Part shown: piece by piece, positions 33,822 to 42,862 of the stretch
How the letters are laid out: the number at the start of each line of letters is the position of its first letter
Numbering within the stretch: position 1 is the stretch's first letter
Assembly (NCBI RefSeq): GCF_036231965.1
Contig: NZ_CP109499.1
Span: 5,642,001-5,706,000, forward strand
Direction of reading: 5' to 3'
Source of the DNA: Streptomyces sp. NBC_01428
Lineage (GTDB): Bacteria > Actinomycetota > Actinomycetes > Streptomycetales > Streptomycetaceae
DNA: 64,000 nucleotides
The notes under the pieces: generated by a model
Databases searched by the model: none
What the model saw: the letters and a program-made list of their open reading frames with translations, nothing else
What the model was told of the DNA's origin: nothing
Position numbers and translations under genes: made by a program

Positions 33822-34103
33822 ATGAACCGCAGTGAGCTGGTGGCCGCGCTGGCCGACCGTGCCGAGGTGACCCGCAAGGACGCCGACGCCGTTCTGGCCG
33901 CTTTCGCCGAGACCGTCGGCGAGATCGTCGCCAAGGGCGACGAGAAGGTCACCATCCCCGGCTTCCTGACCTTCGAGCGCACCCACCGTGCCGCTCGCAC
34001 CGCGCGCAACCCGCAGACCGGCGACCCGATCCAGATCCCGGCCGGCTACAGCGTGAAGGTCTCCGCGGGCAGCAAGCTCAAGGAAGCCGCCAAGGGCAAG
34101 TAG
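33822..34103 (+). CDS. hup: HU-family histone-like DNA-binding protein
   Basis: 93 residues, the classic short HU (MNRSELVAALADRAEVTRKD). The beta-arm motif ARNPQTGDPIQIPAG with the intercalating proline is intact and there is no lysine-rich C-terminal tail, so this is the short HupA-type rather than the HupS-type protein. GGAG lies seven bases upstream of the ATG. It bends and compacts the nucleoid. A strong shared terminator separates it from the convergent murA. Confidence 0.96.
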   Translation: MNRSELVAALADRAEVTRKDADAVLAAFAETVGEIVAKGDEKVTIPGFLTFERTHRAARTARNPQTGDPIQIPAGYSVKVSAGSKLKEAAKGK

Positions 34104-34150
34104 TCCTGGCCGGTACGTTCCCGTAGGACGGGACACGTACGAGGCGCGGA

Positions 34151-34195
34151 ACGCCGATGGGGCGGCCCCTTTCAGGGGGGCCGCCCCATCGGCGT
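34151..34195. terminator. Bidirectional terminator between hup and murA
   Basis: A perfect 19-bp stem (arms 34151-34169 and 34177-34195, beginning ACGCCGATGGGG) with a seven-base loop TTTCAGG. It lies between convergent genes, so it can stop transcription from both sides. Confidence 0.9.
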
Positions 34196-34295
34196 ACGTA
34201 TCGCCACGAGCTTGTCCATGCTGTGCCTGCCCGGGGGATGACCCCCGGACCCCCAGCCGCAAGTGCCTGCCGGGGGCCGGAGCCGAGAGGCTGGG

Positions 34296-35636
34296 TCAGC
34301 CGAGCGCCTTGCCGGGGAGCTCGACCTTCGCGCCCAGCTCCACCAGCTTGTCCATGAAGTTCTCGTAGCCGCGGTTGATCAGGTCGATGCCGTGGACCCG
34401 CGAGGTGCCCTGGGCCGCCAGCGCCGCGATGAGGTACGAGAAGCCGCCGCGCAGGTCGGGGATGACCAGGTCGGCGCCCTGGAGCTTCGTCGGGCCCGAA
34501 ACGACCGCGGAGTGCAGGAAGTTGCGCTGCCCGAATCGGCAGTTCGAGCCGCCGAGGCACTCACGGTAGAGCTGGATGTGCGCGCCCATCTGGTTGAGCG
34601 CGGAGGTGAACCCCAGCCGGGACTCGTACACCGTCTCGTGGATGATCGACAGGCCGGTGGCCTGCGTCAGGGCGACGACCAGCGGCTGCTGCCAGTCCGT
34701 CTGGAAGCCGGGGTGGACGTCCGTCTCCAGGGCGATGGACTTGAGCTGCGAGCCCGGGTGCCAGAAGCGGATGCCCTCGTCGTCGATCTCGAAGGCACCG
34801 CCCACCTTGCGGTAGGTGTTCAGGAACGTCATCATCGACCGCTGCTGGGCGCCGCGGACGTAGATGTTGCCCTCGGTCGCCAGGGCCGCGGAAGCCCAGG
34901 AGGCGGCCTCCAGACGGTCCGGGAGGGCCGCGTGGGTGTAGCCGCCGAGCGTGTCCACACCGGTGATGCGGATCGTCCGGTCGGTGTCCATCGCGATGAT
35001 GGCGCCCATCTTCTGCAGGACGCAGATCAGATCCTCGATCTCCGGCTCCACCGCCGCGTTCGAGAGCTCCGTGACGCCTTCCGCGAGCACCGCGGTGAGC
35101 AGCACCTGCTCGGTCGCGCCGACCGAGGGGTAAGGCAGCTGGATCTTGGTGCCGCGCAGTCGCTGCGGGGCCTCCAGGTACTGGCCGTCCTCCCGCTTCT
35201 CGATCTTCGCGCCGAACTGGCGCAGCACCTCGAAGTGGAAGTCGATCGGCCGGCCGCCGATGTCGCAGCCGCCGAGGCCCGGGATGAAGGCGTGGCCGAG
35301 ACGGTGCAGCAGCGGGCCGCAGAAGAGGATCGGGATGCGCGACGAGCCCGCGTGGGCATCGATGTCAGCGACGTTCGCGCTTTCGACATGGGACGGATCG
35401 AGGACCAGCTCGCCGGGTTCCTCACCCGGACGGACGGTCACACCGTGCAGCTGCAGCAGTCCGCGCACGACACGCACGTCGCGGATGTCGGGGACGTTGC
35501 GCAGTCGGCTCGGACCACTGCCCAGGAGGGCGGCGACCATGGCCTTCGGTACGAGATTCTTCGCACCGCGGACACGGATCTCGCCCTCAAGCGGGGTTCC
35601 GCCGTGGACAAGCAGGACATCGTCGTTGACGGTCAT
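34296..35636 (-). CDS. murA: UDP-N-acetylglucosamine 1-carboxyvinyltransferase MurA
   Basis: 446 residues from MTVNDDVLLVHGG; upstream in-frame extensions have no homology. The enzyme moves enolpyruvate from PEP to UDP-GlcNAc, the first committed step of peptidoglycan synthesis. The active-site cysteine is Cys124 in LGGCDIGGRPIDFH, so the protein should be of the fosfomycin-sensitive type. The RGAKNLVPKAMVAALL and IPDLRGGFSYLIAALAA elements of the EPSP synthase fold are present. The Phe/Trp-rich motifs (RFWHPGSQLKS, GGSNCRFGQRN) are unusual for bacterial MurA and mark an actinobacterial subfamily. Confidence 0.92.
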   Translation of the reverse strand: MTVNDDVLLVHGGTPLEGEIRVRGAKNLVPKAMVAALLGSGPSRLRNVPDIRDVRVVRGLLQLHGVTVRPGEEPGELVLDPSHVESANVADIDAHAGSSRIPILFCGPLLHRLGHAFIPGLGGCDIGGRPIDFHFEVLRQFGAKIEKREDGQYLEAPQRLRGTKIQLPYPSVGATEQVLLTAVLAEGVTELSNAAVEPEIEDLICVLQKMGAIIAMDTDRTIRITGVDTLGGYTHAALPDRLEAASWASAALATEGNIYVRGAQQRSMMTFLNTYRKVGGAFEIDDEGIRFWHPGSQLKSIALETDVHPGFQTDWQQPLVVALTQATGLSIIHETVYESRLGFTSALNQMGAHIQLYRECLGGSNCRFGQRNFLHSAVVSGPTKLQGADLVIPDLRGGFSYLIAALAAQGTSRVHGIDLINRGYENFMDKLVELGAKVELPGKALG

Positions 35637-35917
35637 GTATCTCGCGTTCCGATGAGTTGGGCAGGTGTGAGTCGTCGGCAGGCCGGTCGTACGGGAGCCG
35701 AACAGCAAGGGTAATGGCCGCCCACCCCCCCTCTGTAAGCCCACGGACGCCTCAGGTGCGTCATAGCTTTGCCACAACACGAACCGTTCCGAAACGGGCA
35801 CGCGGGGTCACCGCCCCCGGCGTGCGCGGTCGGCGCTCCGTTGCGCCCTGAGCTGCATTCACTCGCGTACGGGTATTGGCTCCCCACGGGACGGGAATGT
35901 GCGGGATCATGTCTGGC

Positions 35918-36490
35918 ATGACCGAGGTGTCCTCGCTCACAGGGCGGCTGCTCGTGGCCACGCCCGCCCTGGCGGACCCGAACTTCGACCGCGCGGTGGT
36001 GCTGCTCCTCGACCACGACGAGGAGGGCTCCCTCGGTGTCGTCCTCAACCGGCCGACCCCCGTGGGCGTCGGGGACATCCTGGAGGCCTGGGCCGGCCTC
36101 GCCGGTGAGCCGGGTGTCGTGTTCCAGGGCGGCCCGGTCTCGCTGGACTCGGCGCTCGGCGTCGCGGTCATCCCGGGCGGGGCGTCGGCCGAGCGGGCGC
36201 CACTCGGCTGGCGGCGGGTGCACGGGGCGATCGGTCTCGTCGACCTGGAGGCCCCGCCGGAGCTGCTCGCCTCGGCCCTCGGCTCCCTGCGCATCTTCGC
36301 CGGTTACGCCGGCTGGGGCCCGGGCCAGCTGGAGAACGAGCTGGGGGAGGGCGCCTGGTACGTCGTGGAGTCCGAGCCGGGGGACGTCTCCTCGCCGGCC
36401 CCGGAAGGGCTGTGGCGCGAGGTCCTGCGCCGCCAGCGCAGCGAACTGGCGATGGTGGCGACGTACCCGGACGACCCCTCCCTGAACTGA
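35918..36490 (+). CDS. YqgE/AlgH family protein (UPF0301)
   Basis: 190 residues from MTEVSSLTGRLLVATP (ATG 35918). The family signature is clear: LVATPALADPNFDRAVVLLLDHDEEGS (in parts), GVVLNRPTP, FQGGPVS and RIFAGYAGWGPGQLENEL. The biochemical function of the family is unknown. It is divergent from murA across 281 bp that hold both promoters. ATG 35909 is an alternative start. Confidence 0.92.
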   Translation: MTEVSSLTGRLLVATPALADPNFDRAVVLLLDHDEEGSLGVVLNRPTPVGVGDILEAWAGLAGEPGVVFQGGPVSLDSALGVAVIPGGASAERAPLGWRRVHGAIGLVDLEAPPELLASALGSLRIFAGYAGWGPGQLENELGEGAWYVVESEPGDVSSPAPEGLWREVLRRQRSELAMVATYPDDPSLN

Positions 36491-36575
36491 GCCCCGTGGG
36501 GCCCCCGCGGCTCCTCGGAGTGGCACGCGACCCTTCCCTCAACTGATGGCCTCCGGCCCCAGTACCCTTGGCTCC

Positions 36576-36875
36576 ATGAGCACTCTTGAGCCTGAGACCC
36601 AGCCCCAGCGAGGCACGGGGACGGGGACCCTCGTGGAGCCGACGCCGCAGGTGTCGCACGGCGACGGGGACCACGAGCGCTTCGCCCACTACGTCCAGAA
36701 GGACAAGATCATGGCGAGCGCGCTGGACGGCACGCCCGTCGTGGCGCTGTGCGGCAAGGTGTGGGTGCCGGGCCGCGACCCGAAGAAGTACCCGGTGTGC
36801 CCCATGTGCAAGGAGATCTTCGAGTCCATGGGCGCCGGCGGCGACCAGGGCAAGGGCGGCGGCGACAAGAAGTAA
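36576..36875 (+). CDS. DUF3039 family zinc-ribbon-like protein
   Basis: 99 residues from MSTLEPETQ. The conserved C-terminal half has HYVQKDKIMASALDGTPVVALCGKVWVPGRDPKKYPVCPMCKEIFE (in parts), with the C-G-K-x-W and C-P-M-C-K cysteines that could bind zinc. It is a highly conserved actinobacterial protein of unknown role that is typically found near murA and the UPF0301 gene, as here. Confidence 0.9.
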   Translation: MSTLEPETQPQRGTGTGTLVEPTPQVSHGDGDHERFAHYVQKDKIMASALDGTPVVALCGKVWVPGRDPKKYPVCPMCKEIFESMGAGGDQGKGGGDKK

Positions 36876-36988
36876 CGCCACGGCTCTCCCCGGCGCAGTA
36901 CGCCGCGTGGACCGCGCGAGGCCGCGGTGTCCCTGACGAGGGACGCCGCGGCCTTGTCGTGCGCGGGGTCGGAGGGAAGGGGTGGGGT

Positions 36989-37597
36989 GTGGAGTTGCTG
37001 CTGCGCGTCCTGGACGCGGTCCTCGGCGGAGGGGGGCACGGCCCGGGGGCCGGGCGGTGCGGTCCCGGTCTGCGGAGGCGGGTCGCCGAGAGGCGCGCCG
37101 TCAACGACGGGGTGTACGGCGACGGGGGCTCGGAGGCGAAGGATCTGGCCGAGCTGGCCGTCGCTTTGTGCGGGGCGGTGACCGGGGCCTGCGGCCTTCT
37201 GCTCGCGCGGCAGGGCGAGGCCGGTCACCCGCCGCCGACGTGGACCGTGGTGCTCGCCGCGCCCCTGTGCGCCTCCCTCGTGTTCGTCGGCGCCGGCGGC
37301 CTGCTCCGGTGGTGGTGCGGGGAGCGGTTCCTGAGGGGAGTGCTGCTGCCTCACCCGCTGGTGAAGCTCGAGTGCGCCGCCGCGGGTGCCCTCTTCGGAG
37401 GGGCCGTCCTGCTGGCGACCGGACCCGCGGCCGAGCGGCAGTGGGGGGTGCTGTCCCTGGGTGGTCACGCGTGGCTGCTCGTCGCGTCGATCCGCGCGTT
37501 GTCCGTGGTGAGCAGGCGGGCCGCGGGGCGGGCCGCTCGCGAGAAGCGTGTGGAGAAGCGCGACAAGACGGGCGACGTGGAGGGGGCCGAGGGCTGA
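36989..37597 (+). CDS. Hypothetical membrane protein
   Basis: 202 residues from GTG 36989, chosen for GGAGGGAAGGGG upstream; longer readings overlap the DUF3039 gene. Four hydrophobic segments are visible: near 52-70 (LAELAVALCGAVTGACGLLL), 82-103 (WTVVLAAPLCASLVFVGAGGLL), 124-143 (AAAGALFGGAVLLATG) and 152-170 (VLSLGGHAWLLVASIRAL). The tail is basic (SRRAAGRAAREKRVEKR). No family is recognised; codon bias supports a real gene. Confidence 0.6.
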   Translation: MELLLRVLDAVLGGGGHGPGAGRCGPGLRRRVAERRAVNDGVYGDGGSEAKDLAELAVALCGAVTGACGLLLARQGEAGHPPPTWTVVLAAPLCASLVFVGAGGLLRWWCGERFLRGVLLPHPLVKLECAAAGALFGGAVLLATGPAAERQWGVLSLGGHAWLLVASIRALSVVSRRAAGRAAREKRVEKRDKTGDVEGAEG

Positions 37598-37628
37598 GCG
37601 TTGCACGGAGTGCGTCGCGTGGTCACAG

Positions 37629-37644
37629 AGTGGTTGAGACCTCT
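37629..37644. promoter_or_regulatory. DasR-type operator (dre-like)
   Basis: AGTGGTTGAGACCTCT matches 13 of 16 positions of the dre form AGTGGTCTAGACCACT that I know for the GlcNAc-responsive repressor DasR. It lies 102 bp before the start of an importer operon that ends in a hexosaminidase, exactly the kind of gene DasR controls. Confidence 0.65.
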
Positions 37645-37745
37645 TGTGGGCATGTTCATGTACTCCATAGCCTCCGGGGTGTTGTGCAGAGCAAAACCGC
37701 CATTGCGCATGTTGCAACGCGCGCACCCCCACCGGAGGACGCTCG

Positions 37746-39059
37746 ATGAAGCTCTCTGCTCCCAGAATCCGCGCCGCCCGGACGGCCGCCGCCCTCGCGG
37801 CCCTGGTCGTCGCCACCGCCTGCGCCCCCCAGACCTCCGACAACTCCTCGTCCGGCAAGGACGAGAAGAGCGGCACCCTGCGCGTCTGGCTCTTCCAGGA
37901 GGTCGGCAACAAGCCCAAGGAGAAGGTGGTCGACGCGGCCGTCGCCGCCTTCGAGAAGGCCCACAAGGGCGCGCGGGTGAACATCGAGTACATCCCCGTG
38001 GAGACCCGCGCCCAGCGCATCAAGGCCGCCTTCAACGACCCGAAGAGCGCCCCGGACGTCATCGAGTACGGCAACACGGACACCGCCGGATACGTGAAGG
38101 ACGGCGGACTCGCCGACATCTCCGGGGAGTTCGCCGCCTGGGACGAGGCCAAGGACACCGACCCGACCGCACGGCAGTCGGTCACCGTGGACGGCAAGGT
38201 CTACGGCGCCCCGTACTTCGTCGGTGTCCGCGCCCTGTACTACCGCACCGACGTCTTCAAGGAACTGGACCTCACCGTCCCGAAGACGCAGGCCGAACTG
38301 GCCGAGACCGCACGCAGGATCCACGCCGCGAAGCCCGACCTGTACGGGCTCGCCGTGGGCGGCGCCTACACGTACGGCGCGATGCCGTTCATCTGGGCCA
38401 ACGGCGGTGAACTCGCCCAGGGCAAGGGCGGCTCCTACGCCTCCGCCATCGACAGCGCCGAGGCCCGGAAGGGCATCAAGGCCTACACCTCGCTCTTCGG
38501 CGACACCAACTGTCCCGCCGCCAAGTGCGCGGGCATGGGCGGCAACGACACGGTGACCGCCTTCGCCTCGGGCAAGGCCGCGATGGCGATCGGCGGCGAC
38601 TTCAGCCACGCGGCGGTCGAGGCCGGGACGGTCAAGGGCACGTACGCGGTGGTGCCGCTGCCCGGTGTGAAGGCCGGCTCGGTCGCGCCCGCCTTCGCGG
38701 GAGGCAACAACCTCGGTGTCCTCAAGAGCACCGCGCACCGCACACTCGCCGTCGACCTGATGGAACAGCTCGCGTCCAAGAAGACACAGAGCGAACTCTT
38801 CGACGCGATGGGCTTCCTGCCGACCTACACCGACGTCCGCGAACAGGTCGCCGACCGCGAGCCCTTCGTCGCGCCGTTCGTGAAGACCCTCGCGTCCGGC
38901 GCCAGGTTCGTGCCGGCCTCGCCCGCCTGGGCGCAGATCGACGCCTCGCTGGTCCTGCCGACGATGTTCCAGGAGATCGTCAGCGGCAAGAAGGACGTGG
39001 CGAAGGCGTCCGAGGACGCGGCGAAGAAGATGAACGACGCGTTCAGCTCCGCGGGCTGA
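37746..39059 (+). CDS. Sugar-binding lipoprotein (aminosugar importer)
   Basis: 437 residues. The signal peptide ends in the lipobox VVATAC. Family 1 solute-binding features: TLRVWLFQEVGNKPKEKVVDAA (in parts), SAPDVIEYGNTDTAGYVKDG, FVGVRALYYRTDVFKEL and FASGKAAMAIGGDFS. It is the first gene of an operon with two permeases and a GH20 hexosaminidase, behind a dre-like site. The likely ligand is an N-acetylglucosamine-containing oligosaccharide such as chitobiose; that is inferred from the neighbours. Confidence 0.92.
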   Translation: MKLSAPRIRAARTAAALAALVVATACAPQTSDNSSSGKDEKSGTLRVWLFQEVGNKPKEKVVDAAVAAFEKAHKGARVNIEYIPVETRAQRIKAAFNDPKSAPDVIEYGNTDTAGYVKDGGLADISGEFAAWDEAKDTDPTARQSVTVDGKVYGAPYFVGVRALYYRTDVFKELDLTVPKTQAELAETARRIHAAKPDLYGLAVGGAYTYGAMPFIWANGGELAQGKGGSYASAIDSAEARKGIKAYTSLFGDTNCPAAKCAGMGGNDTVTAFASGKAAMAIGGDFSHAAVEAGTVKGTYAVVPLPGVKAGSVAPAFAGGNNLGVLKSTAHRTLAVDLMEQLASKKTQSELFDAMGFLPTYTDVREQVADREPFVAPFVKTLASGARFVPASPAWAQIDASLVLPTMFQEIVSGKKDVAKASEDAAKKMNDAFSSAG

Positions 39060-39063
39060 GCGG

Positions 39064-40053
39064 ATGGCGACGCCCGACACCCTCGCCGAGCGCCCCGGAC
39101 GGAGGGCGGCCACCAGGGCCGTCCCCCGTCCCGCCGGGCGCCGTGGCCGCGGACCCGCGGCCGGCCCCTCCCCGCGCGGGCGGGCCGGCCGGACCCCCTG
39201 GCTCTACCTCGCGCCCGCCCTGGTCGTCCTCGGCGGCCTGCTCGTCTACCCGATCTACCAACTCGGCCTGATCTCCTTCCTGGAGTACACACAGGCCCAG
39301 GTCAGCGGAGGACAGCCGACCACCTTCGTGGGCTTCGGCAACTACACCGAACTCTTCGCCGACGAACAGTTCTGGCAGGTGCTGCTCGCCACCGTGCTGT
39401 TCGCCGCGGCCTGCGTGGTGTCGACGCTGGCCACCGGATGCGCGCTCGCCGTACTGCTCACCCGCGTACGGGCCCTGCCGAGGCTCGCGCTGATGCTGGC
39501 CGCGCTCGGCGCCTGGGCGACCCCCGCGGTCACCGGGTCCACGGTCTGGCTGTTCCTCTTCGACCCCGACTTCGGCCCCGTCAACCGGGTGTTCGGACTC
39601 GGCGACCACTCCTGGACCTACGGCCGCCTCAGCGCCTTCGCCCTCGTCCTGCTCGAAGTGGTCTGGTGCTCCTTCCCGTTCGTGATGGTCACGGTCTACG
39701 CGGGCATCCGCGCCGTACCGTCCGAGGTCCTGGAGGCGGCCGCCCTGGACGGCGCCTCGCAGTGGCGGATCTGGCGGTCGGTGCTCGCGCCGATGCTCCG
39801 GCCGATCCTGGTCGTCGTCACCATCCAGTCGGTCATCTGGGACTTCAAGGTCTTCACCCAGATCTACGTCATGACGGGCGGCGGCGGCATCGCCGGGCAG
39901 AACCTCGTCCTGAACGTCTACGCCTACCAGAAGGCGTTCGCCGCCTCCCAGTACAGCCTCGGCTCGGCCATCGGCGTCGCCATGCTGGTGCTGCTGCTCG
40001 CCGTCACGCTGGTCTACCTGCGGCTGCTGCGCCGACAGGGGGAGGAACTGTGA
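39064..40053 (+). CDS. Sugar ABC transporter permease (MalF type)
   Basis: 329 residues. About 45 basic, disordered residues precede six spans (first LYLAPALVVLGGLLVYPIYQL). EAA loop: EAAALDGASQWRIWRSVLAP. It starts four bases after the binding-protein stop, with no strong ribosome site of its own, so translation is probably coupled. Partner of the next permease; the ATPase is not encoded here and is presumably MsiK. Confidence 0.92.
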   Translation: MATPDTLAERPGRRAATRAVPRPAGRRGRGPAAGPSPRGRAGRTPWLYLAPALVVLGGLLVYPIYQLGLISFLEYTQAQVSGGQPTTFVGFGNYTELFADEQFWQVLLATVLFAAACVVSTLATGCALAVLLTRVRALPRLALMLAALGAWATPAVTGSTVWLFLFDPDFGPVNRVFGLGDHSWTYGRLSAFALVLLEVVWCSFPFVMVTVYAGIRAVPSEVLEAAALDGASQWRIWRSVLAPMLRPILVVVTIQSVIWDFKVFTQIYVMTGGGGIAGQNLVLNVYAYQKAFAASQYSLGSAIGVAMLVLLLAVTLVYLRLLRRQGEEL

Positions 40054-40904
40054 GCCTGCTCAAGGGTGTTGTCCGGCGCCCGCGGCGTCCCTGGCGGCTC
40101 GCCGCCGAGACGACCGCCCTGCTCGTCGCCGTCGTGGTCGCCTTCCCCCTCTACTGGATGGTGCTCGGCGCCTTCAAGCCGGCCGGGGAGATCGAGTCCA
40201 CCACGCCCCGGCCCTGGACGGCCTCGCCCACCCTGGATTCCTTCCGCCGCGTCTTCGGGCAGCAGGAATTCGGCCGTTACTTCCTCAACAGCCTCGTCGT
40301 GGCGGGCTCCGTGGTGATCGCGTCGGCACTCATCGCGTTTCTCGCCGCGACCGCCGTCACGCGATTCCGCTTCCGATTCCGGACCACCCTGCTGATCATG
40401 TTCCTGGTGGCCCAGATGGTGCCCGTCGAGGCCCTGACGATCCCGCTGTTCTTCGTCATGCGCGACGCCGGTCAGCTGAACACCCTGGGCTCGCTGATCC
40501 TGCCGCACATCGCCTTCTCGCTGCCCTTCGCGATCTGGATGCTGCGCGGTTTCGTGAAGGCCGTTCCGGAGGCGCTGGAGGAGGCCGCCTACATCGACGG
40601 CGCGAGCCGCGCGCGATTCCTCTGGCAGATCCTTTTCCCGCTGGTCCTCCCCGGCCTCGTGGCCACCAGTGTGTTTTCCTTCATCTCGGCCTGGAACGAC
40701 TTCCTGTTCGCCAAGTCCTTCATCATCAGCGACACCTCGCAGTCCACCCTGCCGATGGCTCTTCTCGTCTTCTACAAGCCGGACGAACCCGACTGGGGCG
40801 GCGTGATGGCCGCTTCCACGGTGATGACGATTCCGGTGCTGATCTTCTTCGTTCTCGTGCAGCGACGACTCGTCTCCGGCCTCGGCGGAGCGGTAAAGGA
40901 CTGA
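40050..40904 (+). CDS. Sugar ABC transporter permease (MalG type)
   Basis: 284 residues from GTG 40050, which overlaps the previous stop by four bases and has GGGGGAGGA upstream. Six spans; EAA loop EEAAYIDGASRARFLWQILFP. Together with the upstream permease it forms the channel of the putative chitobiose/GlcNAc-oligomer importer. Its stop overlaps the hexosaminidase start by one base. Confidence 0.92.
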   Translation: MSLLKGVVRRPRRPWRLAAETTALLVAVVVAFPLYWMVLGAFKPAGEIESTTPRPWTASPTLDSFRRVFGQQEFGRYFLNSLVVAGSVVIASALIAFLAATAVTRFRFRFRTTLLIMFLVAQMVPVEALTIPLFFVMRDAGQLNTLGSLILPHIAFSLPFAIWMLRGFVKAVPEALEEAAYIDGASRARFLWQILFPLVLPGLVATSVFSFISAWNDFLFAKSFIISDTSQSTLPMALLVFYKPDEPDWGGVMAASTVMTIPVLIFFVLVQRRLVSGLGGAVKD

Positions 40905-42562
40905 TGGACATGATGGAAACGGGCCTGATTCCGGCGCCCCTCGCCGTCGAGGGCGGCGAGCGCGGGGCGTTCACCCTCGGCGTGGACACCACACTGTCCG
41001 CGGCCCCCGGCACCGAGGGCACCGAACGCTGGCTGCGCTCGACGCTCGGCGCCGCCCTCGGACTGCCCCTGCGACCTGCGCCGCAGGACGCTTCCGGCGG
41101 GGTGCGGCTGCTCCTCGACGACACCCTCGGAGCGGAGGCGTACCGGCTCGACATCGGGGAGGCCGGCGCCGAGATCCGGGGCGGCGACGCGGCCGGTGTG
41201 TTCTGGGGCGCGCAGACACTGCGTCAACTCCTCGGCCCCGACGCCTTTCGCCGCGCCCCCGTCGGCCCGGTGGCGTCCCGGGAAATCGCGGCCCGCACCA
41301 TCGAGGACGCCCCCCGATTCCGCTGGCGCGGTCTCATGCTCGACGTGGCACGGCACTTCATGCCGAAGGAAGGCGTCCTGCGCTACCTCGACCTGCTGGC
41401 CGCCCACAAACTCAACGTCTTCCACTTCCACCTCAGCGACGACCAGGGGTGGCGTGTCGAGATCAAGCGCTACCCGAAGCTGACGGAGGTCGGTTCCTGG
41501 CGGGCCCGCACCAAATTCGGCCACCGCGCCTCACCGCTGTGGGACGACAAGCCGCACGGCGGCTTCTACACCCAGGACGACATCCGCGAGATCGTCGCCT
41601 ACGCGGCCGACCGGCATATCGCCGTCGTCCCGGAAATCGACATCCCGGGGCACTCGCAGGCGGCCATCGCCGCGTATCCGGAACTGGGCAACACCGACGT
41701 CGTCGACACGGCCGCGCTGACCGTCTGGGACAACTGGGGCATCGCCAAAAACGTACTCGCCCCCACCGACGACACCCTGCGCTTCTACGAGGGGGTCTTC
41801 GAGGAACTCCTCGACCTGTTCCCCGCGGACCCGGCGCGCTTCCCGGAGTTCTCGGGCTTCTTCCACGTCGGCGGCGACGAGTGCCCCAAGGACCAGTGGA
41901 AGCAGTCGCCCACCGCGCAGGCCCGCATCAAGGAACTCGGGCTCGCCGACGAGAACGCCCTGCAGTCCTGGATCATCCGGCACTTCGACACGTGGCTCTC
42001 CGAGCGCGGGCGTCGGCTCATCGGCTGGGACGAGATCCTGGAGGGCGGGCTCGCGCCGGGCGCCGCGGTCTCCTCGTGGCGCGGCTACCAGGGCGGGGTC
42101 ACGGCCGCGCGCGCGGGCCACGACGTCGTCATGTGCCCCGAGCAGCACGTGTACTTGGACTACCGCCAGGCCGCGGGGGAGGACGAGCCGGTCCCCATCG
42201 CGTACGTACGCACCCTGGAGGACGTCTACCGCTTCGAGCCCGTTCCCTCGCAACTCACCGAGGCGGAGGCGCGGCACGTGCTCGGCACGCAGGCCAACCT
42301 GTGGACCGAGGTGATGGAGGACCACACCCGCGTGGACTACCAGGCGTTCCCGCGGCTCGCCGCGTTCGCCGAGGTCGCCTGGAGCCGTCTCCCGGCGCCC
42401 GCAGAACGGGACTTCGCCGGTTTCGAACACCGGATGACCGACCACTACACGCGCCTCGACGCCCTCGGGGTGGGCTACCGGCCGCCGGCCGGACCGCTGC
42501 CGTGGCAGCGCCGGCCCGGGGTCCTCGGACGCCCGATCGAGGGAGCGCCTCCGAACGTGTGA
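40904..42562 (+). CDS. Beta-N-acetylhexosaminidase, glycoside hydrolase family 20
   Basis: 552 residues. An N-terminal GH20b-type domain (residues about 1-130) leads to the TIM barrel (RGLMLDVARHFMPKEGVLRYLDLLAAHKLN, in parts). The catalytic pair is Asp325-Glu326 in HVGGDECPKDQW, and substrate-assisted catalysis is expected. No signal peptide is seen, so the enzyme is cytoplasmic and should split imported chitobiose or similar oligomers to GlcNAc. Coupling to the importer and the dre-like site upstream place it in the chitin/GlcNAc pathway. Confidence 0.93.
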   Translation: MDMMETGLIPAPLAVEGGERGAFTLGVDTTLSAAPGTEGTERWLRSTLGAALGLPLRPAPQDASGGVRLLLDDTLGAEAYRLDIGEAGAEIRGGDAAGVFWGAQTLRQLLGPDAFRRAPVGPVASREIAARTIEDAPRFRWRGLMLDVARHFMPKEGVLRYLDLLAAHKLNVFHFHLSDDQGWRVEIKRYPKLTEVGSWRARTKFGHRASPLWDDKPHGGFYTQDDIREIVAYAADRHIAVVPEIDIPGHSQAAIAAYPELGNTDVVDTAALTVWDNWGIAKNVLAPTDDTLRFYEGVFEELLDLFPADPARFPEFSGFFHVGGDECPKDQWKQSPTAQARIKELGLADENALQSWIIRHFDTWLSERGRRLIGWDEILEGGLAPGAAVSSWRGYQGGVTAARAGHDVVMCPEQHVYLDYRQAAGEDEPVPIAYVRTLEDVYRFEPVPSQLTEAEARHVLGTQANLWTEVMEDHTRVDYQAFPRLAAFAEVAWSRLPAPAERDFAGFEHRMTDHYTRLDALGVGYRPPAGPLPWQRRPGVLGRPIEGAPPNV

Positions 42563-42862
42563 GGCGGCCGCGGACCGGCATGCCCCGCACCCCGCTCCCC
42601 GCTCCCCACGCGCCGCTCTTCGGCCCGGTGACCCCAAAAGGAGAAAGGCCCCAGGGGTCACCGAAGAGTGGCAATGCGCGCTCACCGGTGATGCCGTGCG
42701 AAAACGGACCATCTCCCTGACGACAGGGGCGAATGCCTCCTAGCGGACCCCCGCGCCGAGTGCCGGGGAAGATGTGCCAGAGTTGCCACGTCCGCCCTGT
42801 CAGCACGTACCGTACGGCAGCACAGGTGGGACCAGGTGGGGCAGCGGGAAGGGGCAGCCGGT
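42563..42862 (+). other. 300-bp gap between hexosaminidase and xanthine dehydrogenase operons
   Basis: The gap holds the terminator at 42626-42663 and then about 200 bp with no clear promoter hexamers. The palindromic GTACCGTAC near 42807-42815 is the only other symmetrical motif I see. Ribosome site AAGGGG lies at 42850-42855. Confidence 0.5.
42626..42663 (+). terminator. Terminator after the hexosaminidase operon
   Basis: CGGTGACCCC (42626-42635) pairs perfectly with GGGGTCACCG (42654-42663) around an 18-base loop, with possible extension CTTCGG/CCGAAG. It lies 63 bp after the GH20 stop. Confidence 0.7.
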
